Source: Allobacillus halotolerans (lineage in GTDB: Bacteria; Bacillota; Bacilli; Bacillales; Alkalibacillaceae). Taken from it: a stretch of 64,000 nucleotides of DNA. Below are positions 26,514 to 35,191 of the stretch, piece by piece. The notes under the pieces were generated by a model. That model did not search any database, was not told where the DNA came from, and worked only from the letters and a program-made list of their open reading frames with translations. Every line of letters begins with the position of its first letter. Position 1 is the first letter of the stretch. The stretch lies in assembly GCF_028743495.1 (NCBI RefSeq), contig NZ_CP117968.1. One strand, 5' to 3'. A program made the position numbers and the translations under genes.

Positions 26514-26990
26514 TTGAAGAACATATCTGATGTCATTGAAGCATATTTAAAGAGAGTGCTTCAGATGAGTGGTGAGGATATCGTTGAAATAAAAAGAAGT
26601 GAGATAGCAGATCGCTTTGAGTGTGTTCCTTCGCAAATCAATTATGTCATCAAGACACGTTTTACGGTTGAAAAAGGATATATTGTTGAGAGTAAGCGTG
26701 GGGGCGGAGGCTATATTCGTATCATTCGATTAAAGCCTAAATCAAAGCAAGCTTTACTTGATGAAATGCTCTCAATCACCAACAACCCAATGTCACAGCA
26801 GGCAAGCATGGACTTATTAAATCGGTTATATGAGGAACGTTTATTAACCGAAAGAGAGTCACATCTAATGAATAAAATTTTACATCGGGATGTCCTATCC
26901 ATCCCATTGCCCAATCGAGATATCATTCGTTCTAAAGTTTTTCGAGAGTTAATTATGACGTTGAAAGTTCATGATCGACAGGAGGGATAA
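26514..26990 (+). CDS. ctsR: Class III stress gene repressor CtsR
   Basis: Dimeric winged-helix repressor of clp genes; heat inactivates it and McsB marks it for ClpCP. The 158 residues include the N-terminal helix-turn-helix and the Gly-rich wing RGGGGYIRI (nt 26698-26724), which acts as the thermosensor in the family. It starts at TTG 26514 behind AAAGGAGGGA. First gene of ctsR-mcsA-mcsB-clpC and autoregulated through the operator just upstream. Confidence 0.96.
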   Translation: MKNISDVIEAYLKRVLQMSGEDIVEIKRSEIADRFECVPSQINYVIKTRFTVEKGYIVESKRGGGGYIRIIRLKPKSKQALLDEMLSITNNPMSQQASMDLLNRLYEERLLTERESHLMNKILHRDVLSIPLPNRDIIRSKVFRELIMTLKVHDRQEG

Positions 26991-26992
26991 AT

Positions 26993-27532
26993 ATGGAATG
27001 TCAAAGATGTCATAAAAACGACGCCAGTGTGCATTATACACAAGTTATTAATGGGAAGAAAGATGAGGTCCATTTATGTGAAGAATGTGCTGAAAAAGAG
27101 GGTTATATGGACTTTTCCAACCAACATCTTTCCATGCATCAATTCCTGACAAGTATGGTTCCGCTTGACTCGGCATTCAATAAAAGTCAGAGTATCAAGC
27201 CGGAAACGACAACGCAGTGTGACTATTGTGGAATGACATATGGAGAATTTCGTAGAAAAGGAAAATTCGGTTGTAGCCATTGTTACGAATCGTTTTCTTC
27301 CTACTTGACACCCCTTCTGAAGCGAGTTCATAGTGGGAATACTGAACACGTTGGAAAGATCCCAAAAAGAATTGGCGGGAATTTACACAAACAACGTGAG
27401 GTTGAGAGTTTGCAAACAAAACTTCAAGAAGCAATTCAAGCTGAAGCATTTGAAGAAGCAGCAACAATACGAGATCAAATACATCAATTGAAACAGGAGC
27501 TAGAAGAGGAACGAAAAGGTGGTGAAGCATAA
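26993..27532 (+). CDS. mcsA: McsA, activator of protein arginine kinase
   Basis: Zinc-binding partner that stimulates McsB and helps deliver CtsR for degradation. The 179 residues have CxxC pairs (CQRC at 3-6, CEEC near 29-32, CDYC near 76-79, CSHC near 94-97), the treble zinc-finger arrangement of the family, then a C-terminal UVR motif (about 135-172). It starts two bases after ctsR and overlaps mcsB by one base. Confidence 0.95.
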   Translation: MECQRCHKNDASVHYTQVINGKKDEVHLCEECAEKEGYMDFSNQHLSMHQFLTSMVPLDSAFNKSQSIKPETTTQCDYCGMTYGEFRRKGKFGCSHCYESFSSYLTPLLKRVHSGNTEHVGKIPKRIGGNLHKQREVESLQTKLQEAIQAEAFEEAATIRDQIHQLKQELEEERKGGEA

Positions 27533-28602
27533 TGTCATTACAAGACTTTATTGATGATGCCATCAGCCCTTGGTTGAATGACGGTGGAGAGGATAACGAT
27601 ATCGTCTTAAGCAGTCGAATACGCTTGGCAAGAAATTTGGATAAAGTTCCTTTTCCTACGAGTGGCCAAGAAGAACCTTTAACAAAAGTCTTGGAATACA
27701 TGGAACAGGAATTTAGTGGCCAATCATTCAATGGGTTTAAGGATTTTCAACTTGCCAAGATGTCAGATCTTGAGCCGATTGAAAAAAGGGTCTTGATTGA
27801 AAAACATTTAATTAGCCCAAACTTAGCTGAGAACGAAGGCAGCGGCGCTGTATTGATTTCAAAAAATGAACAAGTCTCAATTATGGTCAATGAAGAAGAT
27901 CACTTACGGTTGCAAATCTATTATCCAGGACTGCAATTGAAAACAGCCGTAGATACCGCTTTTGAAATCGATGATTGGATCGAGGGCAAAATTGGTTATG
28001 CTTTTGATGAAGAGAAAGGATATTTAACAAGTTGTCCGACAAACGTCGGTACAGGATTAAGGGCATCCGTTATGATGCATCTTCCAGCACTGACAATGAC
28101 AAATCAGATGAATCAGATTGTTCCTGAGATTAATAAGCTAGGGTTAGTTGTACGCGGGATATATGGTGAAGGTAGCGAAGCGTTAGGGAATCTTTACCAA
28201 GTATCCAACCAAGTGACTCTAGGGAAGTCTGAGGAAGAAATCATTCAAGATTTAACCAGTGTCGTAAGAGAATTAATTGATAGTGAACGTAGATCCAGAG
28301 AATGGATTGTCCAGCAATCGGGTATACAGTTAGAAGATAAACTGTATCGTTCCTATGGGATTTTATCTAATAGCCGGATCATTCACTCGAAAGAAGCATC
28401 AAAATGTTTGTCAGATATTCGTTTAGCAATTGATTTAGGATGGATTAAAGGAGTTTCCAAAACTATTCTGAATGAATTAATGGTGTTAACCCAACCCGGT
28501 TTCTTGCAGCATTACGCCAAGAAAGGACTTTCGCCAAGAGAACGGGATGTATTTCGAGCTAAATTGATTCGAGAACGATTAACGATGGAACAAGAGGATT
28601 AA
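27532..28602 (+). CDS. mcsB: Protein arginine kinase McsB
   Basis: Phosphorylates arginine residues; phospho-arginine is the degradation tag recognised by ClpC. Homologous to phosphagen kinases. The 356-residue protein shows SSRIRLARN (residues 27-35), the nucleotide-binding SCPTNVGTGLRAS segment with the active-site Cys (nt 28033-28071), and the C-terminal ERDVFRAKLIRERL region. Start ATG overlaps the mcsA stop. Confidence 0.96.
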   Translation: MSLQDFIDDAISPWLNDGGEDNDIVLSSRIRLARNLDKVPFPTSGQEEPLTKVLEYMEQEFSGQSFNGFKDFQLAKMSDLEPIEKRVLIEKHLISPNLAENEGSGAVLISKNEQVSIMVNEEDHLRLQIYYPGLQLKTAVDTAFEIDDWIEGKIGYAFDEEKGYLTSCPTNVGTGLRASVMMHLPALTMTNQMNQIVPEINKLGLVVRGIYGEGSEALGNLYQVSNQVTLGKSEEEIIQDLTSVVRELIDSERRSREWIVQQSGIQLEDKLYRSYGILSNSRIIHSKEASKCLSDIRLAIDLGWIKGVSKTILNELMVLTQPGFLQHYAKKGLSPRERDVFRAKLIRERLTMEQED

Positions 28603-28620
28603 AAAGGAGGTCATTTATAT

Positions 28621-31080
28621 ATGATGTTTGGTAGATTTACAGAAAGAGCTCAAAAAGTATTGGCACTTTCACAAGAAGAAGCCTTAAGATTAGGCCACAA
28701 CAACATCGGTACAGAACATATTTTGTTAGGATTGATTAAAGAGGGCGAGGGCATTGCTGCTAAAGCTTTGAAGTCGCTGGATATCGACAGTGAAAAAATA
28801 CAACAAGAAGTTGAACAGTTGATTGGAAAAGGAGAGTCAACGAATCAAACGATTCACTATACACCGCGTGCGAAGAAAGTCATCGAGCTTTCTATGGATG
28901 AAGCGAGAAAGTTGAATCATTCCTACGTAGGAACAGAGCACATTCTTTTAGGGTTAATCCGTGAAGGCGAAGGGGTGGCAGCTCGCGTATTTAACAACTT
29001 AGGTGTTAGCTTAAATAAAGCACGTCAACAAGTATTACAACTACTTGGTAGCAATGACTCAACATCTGGTCATCCACATCAACGAAAACAAAAACAAAAT
29101 TCGAATGCACAAACACCAACGCTTGATTCACTAGCTTCAGATTTAACAGCTACTGCTCGTGAAGGAAACGTGGATCCAGTTATTGGACGAAGTGAGGAAA
29201 TTGAACGCGTCATTCAGGTGCTTAGCCGCCGTAGAAAAAACAACCCTGTATTGATTGGTGAACCAGGTGTTGGTAAGACGGCAATCGCAGAAGGGCTCGC
29301 TCAACAAATTGTTAATAATGAAATCCCTGAAATTCTTCGCGACAAACGAGTAATGACACTAGATATGGGTACCGTTGTTGCGGGCACGAAATATCGTGGT
29401 GAATTTGAAGACCGTTTGAAAAAAGTGATTGAAGAGATTCGACAGGCTAAAAACATTATTTTGTTCATCGATGAATTGCACACATTAATTGGTGCTGGCG
29501 GAGCAGAAGGTGCGATTGATGCATCCAATATTCTGAAACCAGCATTAGCTCGGGGTGAATTGCAATGTATCGGTGCGACGACATTGGATGAATACCGTAA
29601 GTATATTGAGAAAGATGCTGCATTGGAGCGTCGTTTCCAGCCAATCCAAGTATCCGAGCCAACGACAGAAGAATCCACGAAAATCTTACAAGGTCTTCGT
29701 GATCGCTATGAAGCACATCACCGTGTGACCATTTCGGATGATGCGATTGAAAGTGCCGTACGCTTCTCCGACCGGTATATTACGGACCGCTTTCTACCGG
29801 ATAAGGCGATTGATTTAATTGACGAAGCGGCTTCACGCGTCAGACTTCGTAACTATACAGTGCCACCAAACCTAAAAGAGTTGGAAGAAAAGCTGGATGA
29901 AGTGAAGAAAGAAAAAGATGCAGCCGTTCAAAGTCAAGAATTTGAAACAGCAGCGTCATTACGTGATAAAGAACAAAAGCTGAAAGATGAAGTTGAGAAA
30001 ACGAAGAATGAGTGGAAAGAAAAACAAGGACAAGAAAGCTCCGAAGTGACATTGGATGATATTGCGCATGTCGTCTCCACATGGACGGGTGTTCCAGTTT
30101 CCCGTATGGAGAAATCCGAAAAAGAGCGTCTGTTGAACTTGGAAGAAAATCTTCATGATCGGGTCATTGGCCAAGAAGAAGCCGTGCAATCTATTTCCAA
30201 AGCCATTCGAAGAGCTCGTGCTGGATTAAAAGACCCGAAACGCCCAATAGGTTCATTCATTTTCCTAGGACCTACAGGTGTTGGTAAGACAGAGCTTGCA
30301 CGCGCCTTAGCTTCGACGATGTTCGGAGAAGAAGATGCAATGATTCGGATTGATATGTCCGAGTATATGGAAAAACACGCGACATCTAGACTTGTCGGTT
30401 CACCTCCAGGATATGTAGGTTATGATGAAGGCGGTCAACTAACCGAAAAAGTCCGTCAAAAACCGTATTCCGTTATTCTTTTGGATGAAATTGAAAAAGC
30501 GCACCCAGAAGTATTCAATATCTTACTACAAGTACTTGAAGACGGTCGCTTAACGGATTCAAAAGGCAGAACGGTTGATTTCAGAAACACGATCTTAATC
30601 ATGACATCCAACGTTGGTGCACATGAATTGCGCCGGGAAAAATACGTTGGCTTCAGTATGAGTGACGATCAAAGAGACTATAAGAGTATGAAGGATAAAG
30701 TGATGGAAGAATTGAAAAAGGCCTTCCGTCCAGAATTTTTAAACCGGGTGGATGACACAATCGTCTTCCATTCACTTGAAGAAAAACATATCCGTCAAAT
30801 CGTTACATTGATGGTGAAACAGCTTCAAGATCGTTTGGTTGACAATGAAATTCACTTTACACTTTCAGATCAAGCGATTGATAAGATCGCCGATGAAGGA
30901 ATGGACCTAGAGTATGGAGCTCGCCCACTCCGTCGCTCCCTTCAGAAAAACGTCGAGGACTTCCTTTCCGAAGAGTTGTTGAAAGGTGACTTGGAAAAAG
31001 GTCAGTCTGTAGAGATTGATGTAGATGACAATGGTGACTTCTATGTATCTGCAAAAAAAGCTTTTGAAGATGTAAAATAG
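28621..31080 (+). CDS. clpC: ATP-dependent Clp protease ATP-binding subunit ClpC
   Basis: AAA+ unfoldase that, with ClpP and adaptors such as McsB or MecA, degrades CtsR, misfolded and phospho-arginine-tagged proteins. The 819 residues comprise two Clp_N repeats (1-145), AAA1 with Walker A GEPGVGKT at 213-220, a UVR-containing middle domain (about 410-460), and AAA2 with GPTGVGKT at 550-557. AAGGAGG precedes tandem ATG codons; the family begins Met-Met-Phe-Gly-Arg, so the first is used. Ends the ctsR operon at a strong terminator. Confidence 0.97.
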   Translation: MMFGRFTERAQKVLALSQEEALRLGHNNIGTEHILLGLIKEGEGIAAKALKSLDIDSEKIQQEVEQLIGKGESTNQTIHYTPRAKKVIELSMDEARKLNHSYVGTEHILLGLIREGEGVAARVFNNLGVSLNKARQQVLQLLGSNDSTSGHPHQRKQKQNSNAQTPTLDSLASDLTATAREGNVDPVIGRSEEIERVIQVLSRRRKNNPVLIGEPGVGKTAIAEGLAQQIVNNEIPEILRDKRVMTLDMGTVVAGTKYRGEFEDRLKKVIEEIRQAKNIILFIDELHTLIGAGGAEGAIDASNILKPALARGELQCIGATTLDEYRKYIEKDAALERRFQPIQVSEPTTEESTKILQGLRDRYEAHHRVTISDDAIESAVRFSDRYITDRFLPDKAIDLIDEAASRVRLRNYTVPPNLKELEEKLDEVKKEKDAAVQSQEFETAASLRDKEQKLKDEVEKTKNEWKEKQGQESSEVTLDDIAHVVSTWTGVPVSRMEKSEKERLLNLEENLHDRVIGQEEAVQSISKAIRRARAGLKDPKRPIGSFIFLGPTGVGKTELARALASTMFGEEDAMIRIDMSEYMEKHATSRLVGSPPGYVGYDEGGQLTEKVRQKPYSVILLDEIEKAHPEVFNILLQVLEDGRLTDSKGRTVDFRNTILIMTSNVGAHELRREKYVGFSMSDDQRDYKSMKDKVMEELKKAFRPEFLNRVDDTIVFHSLEEKHIRQIVTLMVKQLQDRLVDNEIHFTLSDQAIDKIADEGMDLEYGARPLRRSLQKNVEDFLSEELLKGDLEKGQSVEIDVDDNGDFYVSAKKAFEDVK

Positions 31081-31094
31081 TTGCTAAATTATTC

Positions 31095-31133
31095 AAACAG
31101 CCAGCAGGAAAAATACCCGCTGGCTGTTTTTTT
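31095..31133 (+). terminator. Terminator after clpC
   Basis: 11-bp stem (31095-31105 with 31119-31129), 13-base loop and T run to 31133. Confidence 0.93.
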
Positions 31134-31190
31134 CTTGTACAATAGAAGTATGCAATCAGCTTGAAAGATCGATAGAAAAGGAGCCTGAGA

Positions 31191-32561
31191 ATGGCAAAGA
31201 AGAAATCAGTTTTCATGTGTCAAGAATGTGGGTATGAATCCCCGAAATGGATGGGAAAATGTCCCGCATGTCATCAGTGGAATAGCTTTGTAGAAGAAAA
31301 AATACAGACGACGAAAGATCGACATACTCTTGGACAACAAGAAAGTCGGACGAGAAGAAAACCGACGACAATTAATCAAGTGTCCATGCAGGATGAAAAG
31401 CGGATACGTATTGATATGGAGGAGATGAACCGAGTTCTCGGTGGAGGGGTCGTACCAGGATCACTTGTTTTGATTGGAGGCGATCCCGGTATAGGTAAAT
31501 CCACGTTATTATTGCAGTTATCGTCCCAGTTAGCAGCCGCAAAACATGCAGCTCTTTATATTTCGGGTGAGGAATCGGAGAAGCAAACAAAGCTTCGTGC
31601 AAGTCGGTTAAATATCAATAATGACTCTCTATATATCCTTTCAGAAACAAACTTGGAATATGTGATCGACTCCATTAATGAAATGAATCCTGATTTTGTC
31701 GTGATCGATTCGATTCAGACGATTTACTTGGATACTGTTACATCTGCAGCCGGGTCGGTTTCTCAAGTTCGTGAATGTACTTCAGCCTTAATGAAAGTAG
31801 CCAAAACGAAAGGCATCCCAATTTTCATTGTTGGTCACGTGACGAAAGAAGGTGCAATTGCAGGCCCACGTCTTCTTGAGCATATGGTTGATACGGTTCT
31901 TTACTTTGAAGGTGAGCGCCATCATGCTTTCCGTATTTTGCGCAGTGTCAAAAACCGCTTTGGCAGTACGCATGAAATGGGTATTTTTGAAATGAAAGAA
32001 GAAGGGTTGGTCGAAGTCAGTAATCCATCGGAAATTTTCTTAGAAGAACGCTCACAAGGAATTGCCGGGTCGACGATTGTTGCCTCGATGGAAGGGACAA
32101 GGCCGATGTTGGTGGAGATCCAGGCACTTATTTCTCCGACACAATTTGGGAATGCTAGAAGAATGGCGACCGGTTTAGATCATAACCGTGTGCCTCTATT
32201 GATGGCCGTCTTAGAAAAGCGAGCTGGCCTTCTTCTACAAAACCAAGATGCTTACGTGAAAGTTGCGGGCGGCGTGAAATTAGATGAACCGGCCATCGAT
32301 TTGGCTGTGGCTGTGTGCATTGCATCAAGCTTCAGAGACCAGCCGACGCAAAAAGATGATGTATTTATCGGAGAAGTAGGACTTACAGGTGAAATCAGAC
32401 GTGTGTCTCGGATTGAGCAGCGGATCAAGGAAGCACAAAAATTAGGCTTCAAACGAGTGATTTTACCTAATCGGAATTTAAGTGGAATTTCAACACCGGA
32501 CGGAATTAAATTACATGGTGTAGATTCTGTTCATGATGCTTTACGGGTGGCTCTGGAATAA
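31191..32561 (+). CDS. radA: DNA repair protein RadA (Sms)
   Basis: RecA-like, DnaB-like ATPase that helps branch migration in recombination and transformation. The 456 residues have an N-terminal zinc finger (CQEC at 10-13, CPAC near 24-27), Walker A GGDPGIGKST at 96-105, the KNRFG motif (near nt 31953) and a C-terminal Lon-like domain. AAAGGAGCC precedes ATG 31191. In B. subtilis disA follows directly; here it does not. Confidence 0.96.
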   Translation: MAKKKSVFMCQECGYESPKWMGKCPACHQWNSFVEEKIQTTKDRHTLGQQESRTRRKPTTINQVSMQDEKRIRIDMEEMNRVLGGGVVPGSLVLIGGDPGIGKSTLLLQLSSQLAAAKHAALYISGEESEKQTKLRASRLNINNDSLYILSETNLEYVIDSINEMNPDFVVIDSIQTIYLDTVTSAAGSVSQVRECTSALMKVAKTKGIPIFIVGHVTKEGAIAGPRLLEHMVDTVLYFEGERHHAFRILRSVKNRFGSTHEMGIFEMKEEGLVEVSNPSEIFLEERSQGIAGSTIVASMEGTRPMLVEIQALISPTQFGNARRMATGLDHNRVPLLMAVLEKRAGLLLQNQDAYVKVAGGVKLDEPAIDLAVAVCIASSFRDQPTQKDDVFIGEVGLTGEIRRVSRIEQRIKEAQKLGFKRVILPNRNLSGISTPDGIKLHGVDSVHDALRVALE

Positions 32562-32585
32562 AATTGTTAGCTCATTGTAATCAAA

Positions 32586-32614
32586 TTGACATATAACTTT
32601 AACGATGGTACAAT
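32586..32614 (+). promoter_or_regulatory. Upstream yacL promoter (P1)
   Basis: Perfect TTGACA at 32586-32591, 17-bp spacer, TACAAT at 32609-32614. It begins 25 bases after radA ends. Confidence 0.82.
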
Positions 32615-32631
32615 ATTCTGTTTTGTATCTT

Positions 32632-32660
32632 TTGACTATGAAATAACCGGGTGGTATAAT
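32632..32660 (+). promoter_or_regulatory. Downstream yacL promoter (P2), -10 inside an inverted repeat
   Basis: TTGACT at 32632-32637, 17-bp spacer, perfect TATAAT at 32655-32660 with TGG extended -10. The arms GGGTGGT (32649-32655) and ACCACCC (32665-32671) bracket the -10 box. Confidence 0.85.
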
Positions 32661-32671
32661 TTTAACCACCC
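32649..32671. repeat. Inverted repeat around the yacL P2 -10 box
   Basis: Perfect 7-bp arms separated by nine bases that contain most of TATAAT. Could be a repressor operator, or a hairpin in RNA from P1. Confidence 0.7.
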
Positions 32672-32709
32672 AAAAATACTTTTAAATGATGCAAAGAGGA
32701 GGTGTCAAG

Positions 32710-33795
32710 ATGTTAAAAAAGGTGGTCCAATTATTTATATTGGTTGCCGGTGGAATGATTGGCTATTTATATATTCCTGATATCAACCAGGTCGCTAACT
32801 ATATGCCGAGCTGGCTTGTTCCGTATTTTGGTTTGTTTTTAGGTGCACTCATATTCTTTTTTATTAGTCTATTTATTGCTGATTATATCATTGGTTTTTT
32901 AGTTTTCATCGAGGAAAAATTAGTCAAAGTTCCAGTTGCCGACTTATTGTTCGGGAGTATCGGACTCGTTGTTGGATTGTTGATCGCATTCTTGATCAAC
33001 ACATTTGTCCAAGGTTTGGGCATTCCTGTGATTTCCGGTGTGCTCCCTGTTTTCTTGTCTATCATTTTGGCGTATTTAGGTTTTCAGGTTGGGTTTAAGC
33101 GTCGAAATGAATTTGCAGGTCTATTATCTAAAAAAGAGCCGGAAGAGAAAGAGAAGGCTACCGAGGAAAAAGTGAATGATCAACAAGTCAAACCGAAAAT
33201 TCTTGATACGAGTGTAATTATTGATGGTAGAATCGCTGATATTTGTGAGACGAAATTCTTGGAAGGAACAATCATGATTCCGCGTTTTGTCTTGGAAGAG
33301 TTACAACATATCGCAGATTCATCTGATTTGTTAAAGCGTAATCGTGGCCGTAGAGGGTTGGATATTTTAAACCGGCTTCAAAAAGAACTGCCGGTTGATG
33401 TGCAATTTTATGAAGGTGACTTTGATGATATCCAAGAAGTAGATAGCAAGCTTGTGAAACTGACAAAACTTTTGGATGGTATTTTAGTGACGAATGATTA
33501 TAATTTAAATAAGGTTTCTGAGTTTCAAAATGTGAGTGTGTTGAATATCAATGATCTTGCAAATGCAGTGAAACCAATCGTGTTACCTGGTGAAAAAATG
33601 CAAGTACATGTCATTAAGGCAGGAAAAGAAGAAGAGCAAGGTGTTGCCTACTTGGATGATGGGACGATGATTGTCATTGAAGAAGGCAAGAATTTTATCG
33701 GGAAAACAATCAAAGTGATTGTTACCAGCGTCTTGCAAACTTCTGCAGGCAGAATGATCTTTGCCAAACCGAAAGCTTTTGAGCAAGCCCAATAA
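32710..33795 (+). CDS. yacL: Membrane PIN-TRAM domain protein YacL
   Basis: Probable membrane-tethered ribonuclease. The 361 residues have four N-terminal hydrophobic helices (about 1-135), a PIN domain starting LDTSVIIDGRI with conserved Asp residues (nt 33201-33240), and a C-terminal TRAM-like RNA-binding domain. I chose ATG 32710, six bases after GAGGAGGTG; an ATG at 32686 is upstream of that site. It has its own two promoters, unlike a simple radA-disA-yacL operon. Confidence 0.9.
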   Translation: MLKKVVQLFILVAGGMIGYLYIPDINQVANYMPSWLVPYFGLFLGALIFFFISLFIADYIIGFLVFIEEKLVKVPVADLLFGSIGLVVGLLIAFLINTFVQGLGIPVISGVLPVFLSIILAYLGFQVGFKRRNEFAGLLSKKEPEEKEKATEEKVNDQQVKPKILDTSVIIDGRIADICETKFLEGTIMIPRFVLEELQHIADSSDLLKRNRGRRGLDILNRLQKELPVDVQFYEGDFDDIQEVDSKLVKLTKLLDGILVTNDYNLNKVSEFQNVSVLNINDLANAVKPIVLPGEKMQVHVIKAGKEEEQGVAYLDDGTMIVIEEGKNFIGKTIKVIVTSVLQTSAGRMIFAKPKAFEQAQ

Positions 33796-33810
33796 TAAAA
33801 ACAATGTTCG

Positions 33811-33862
33811 AAAAGGTTGGCTCTAAGCTTCTATATGAAGCGATGAAAGCCAACCTTTTGTT
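33811..33862 (+). terminator. Probable terminator after yacL
   Basis: Perfect 12-bp stem AAAAGGTTGGCT (33811-33822) with 33848-33859; the 25-base loop contains a nested 5-bp hairpin. T run is short. Confidence 0.7.
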
Positions 33863-33976
33863 AAAAGAAACACTAACGGTTTCTATCAATTATCCATCAA
33901 TTGGCTAAAGAGAATGCTCAAAACCGAATGTGGCTTCACTTCACGTATGAAATCAACCAGAATGCAGGAGGATCCT

Positions 33977-34681
33977 ATGGAATCATATCAGGTCATTATA
34001 TTGGCAGCTGGTCAAGGAAAGAGAATGAAAGCAAACTTCAATAAACAATTTATCACCATTGGTTCAGAACCATTACTTGCACATACAATCGCTGTTTTTG
34101 AACAAGATGATTGGTGTGACTCGATCTATTTGGTTAATCAGCCAGGTGATCGAGAAATGATTGAATCCATTGTAGCCGAAAAACAATTTTCAAAAGTAAG
34201 GAAGTACGTAACGGGTGGAAAAGAGCGTCAAGACAGCGTACGTTTAGGTTTGGAAGCGGTTGATCCATCCAAAATCACAATGATTCACGACGGTGCAAGG
34301 CCATTCGTGACCGAGGAAGAGCTTCATCGATTACATAAAGCAACACAAAATACAGGCGCTGCATTTTTGGCTGTTCCTGTTACGGATACGATCAAGCAAG
34401 TCGATGGTGGCCGTGTGAAAACGTTGAAGCGAAGTGAATTATTTGCCGCCCAAACGCCACAAGCTTTCCGGTATGATTTGATTCATCGTGCACATGAATG
34501 GGCGTATAACCAAGGTATACAGGCGACGGATGATGTGCAATTGCTTGAGCTAATGGAGCAATCGATTGAATTGGTTGAAGGAAGTTACCGGAATATGAAG
34601 CTCACAACACCAGAAGATATACAAAGAGCTGAAAATATGCTACAAATAAATAGGCAATCTATACAAGAGGAGGAGCTATAA
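33977..34681 (+). CDS. ispD: 2-C-methyl-D-erythritol 4-phosphate cytidylyltransferase
   Basis: Third step of the MEP isoprenoid pathway: MEP plus CTP to CDP-ME. The 234-residue protein begins with the CTP-binding signature VIILAAGQGKRMK and has HDGARPFV near nt 34287. The start is ATG 33977 after CAGGAGG at 33965-33971; in-frame codons upstream to 33914 encode nothing family-like. Directly followed by ispF. Confidence 0.95.
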   Translation: MESYQVIILAAGQGKRMKANFNKQFITIGSEPLLAHTIAVFEQDDWCDSIYLVNQPGDREMIESIVAEKQFSKVRKYVTGGKERQDSVRLGLEAVDPSKITMIHDGARPFVTEEELHRLHKATQNTGAAFLAVPVTDTIKQVDGGRVKTLKRSELFAAQTPQAFRYDLIHRAHEWAYNQGIQATDDVQLLELMEQSIELVEGSYRNMKLTTPEDIQRAENMLQINRQSIQEEEL

Positions 34682-35158
34682 TTGTTTCGGATTGGACAAG
34701 GTTTTGATGTACATCAGTTTGCGCCTGGTCGTCCCTGTATTATCGGTGGAGTTGAAATCCCGCACGAGCAAGGGTTGACTGGACACTCAGATGCTGATGT
34801 TTTATTACACACAATAGCAGATGCTGCACTGGGAGCAATCGGAGAGGGAGATATCGGGAAACACTTTCCTGATACAGACCCGGCATATAAAGATGCGGAT
34901 TCAAAGGAATTGCTTCGTCATGTCTGGACGCTTGTGGAACAAAAAGGGTTCACTTTAGTCAATATTGATTGTACCGTTATTGCTCAAGCGCCGAAAATGG
35001 CTCCTTATATAGAGAAAATCCGTCAAGTGGTAGCTGAATTGCTACAAGCGGAAACGAATCAAGTGAATGTGAAAGCGACGACAACTGAACAGTTAAGTTT
35101 TATTGGTAGAAAAGAAGGGATCGCCGCGCAAGCCGTGATTCTTTTGCAACAAAAATAA
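34682..35158 (+). CDS. ispF: 2-C-methyl-D-erythritol 2,4-cyclodiphosphate synthase
   Basis: Fifth step of the MEP pathway, cyclising CDP-ME 2-phosphate. The 158-residue protein has the metal-binding Asp8 and His10 of GFDVHQ and the conserved LTGHSDADVLLH loop. TTG start immediately after the ispD stop, preceded by GAGGAGG, so the two genes are tightly coupled as in B. subtilis. Confidence 0.96.
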   Translation: MFRIGQGFDVHQFAPGRPCIIGGVEIPHEQGLTGHSDADVLLHTIADAALGAIGEGDIGKHFPDTDPAYKDADSKELLRHVWTLVEQKGFTLVNIDCTVIAQAPKMAPYIEKIRQVVAELLQAETNQVNVKATTTEQLSFIGRKEGIAAQAVILLQQK

Positions 35159-35191
35159 ACAGTAGAATTTATTGATGGAGGGAGTATCACC

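Noticed and set aside
33914..33976. Longer IspD start at 33914
   Set aside because: The CTP-binding motif must be near the N-terminus, and CAGGAGG marks ATG 33977.
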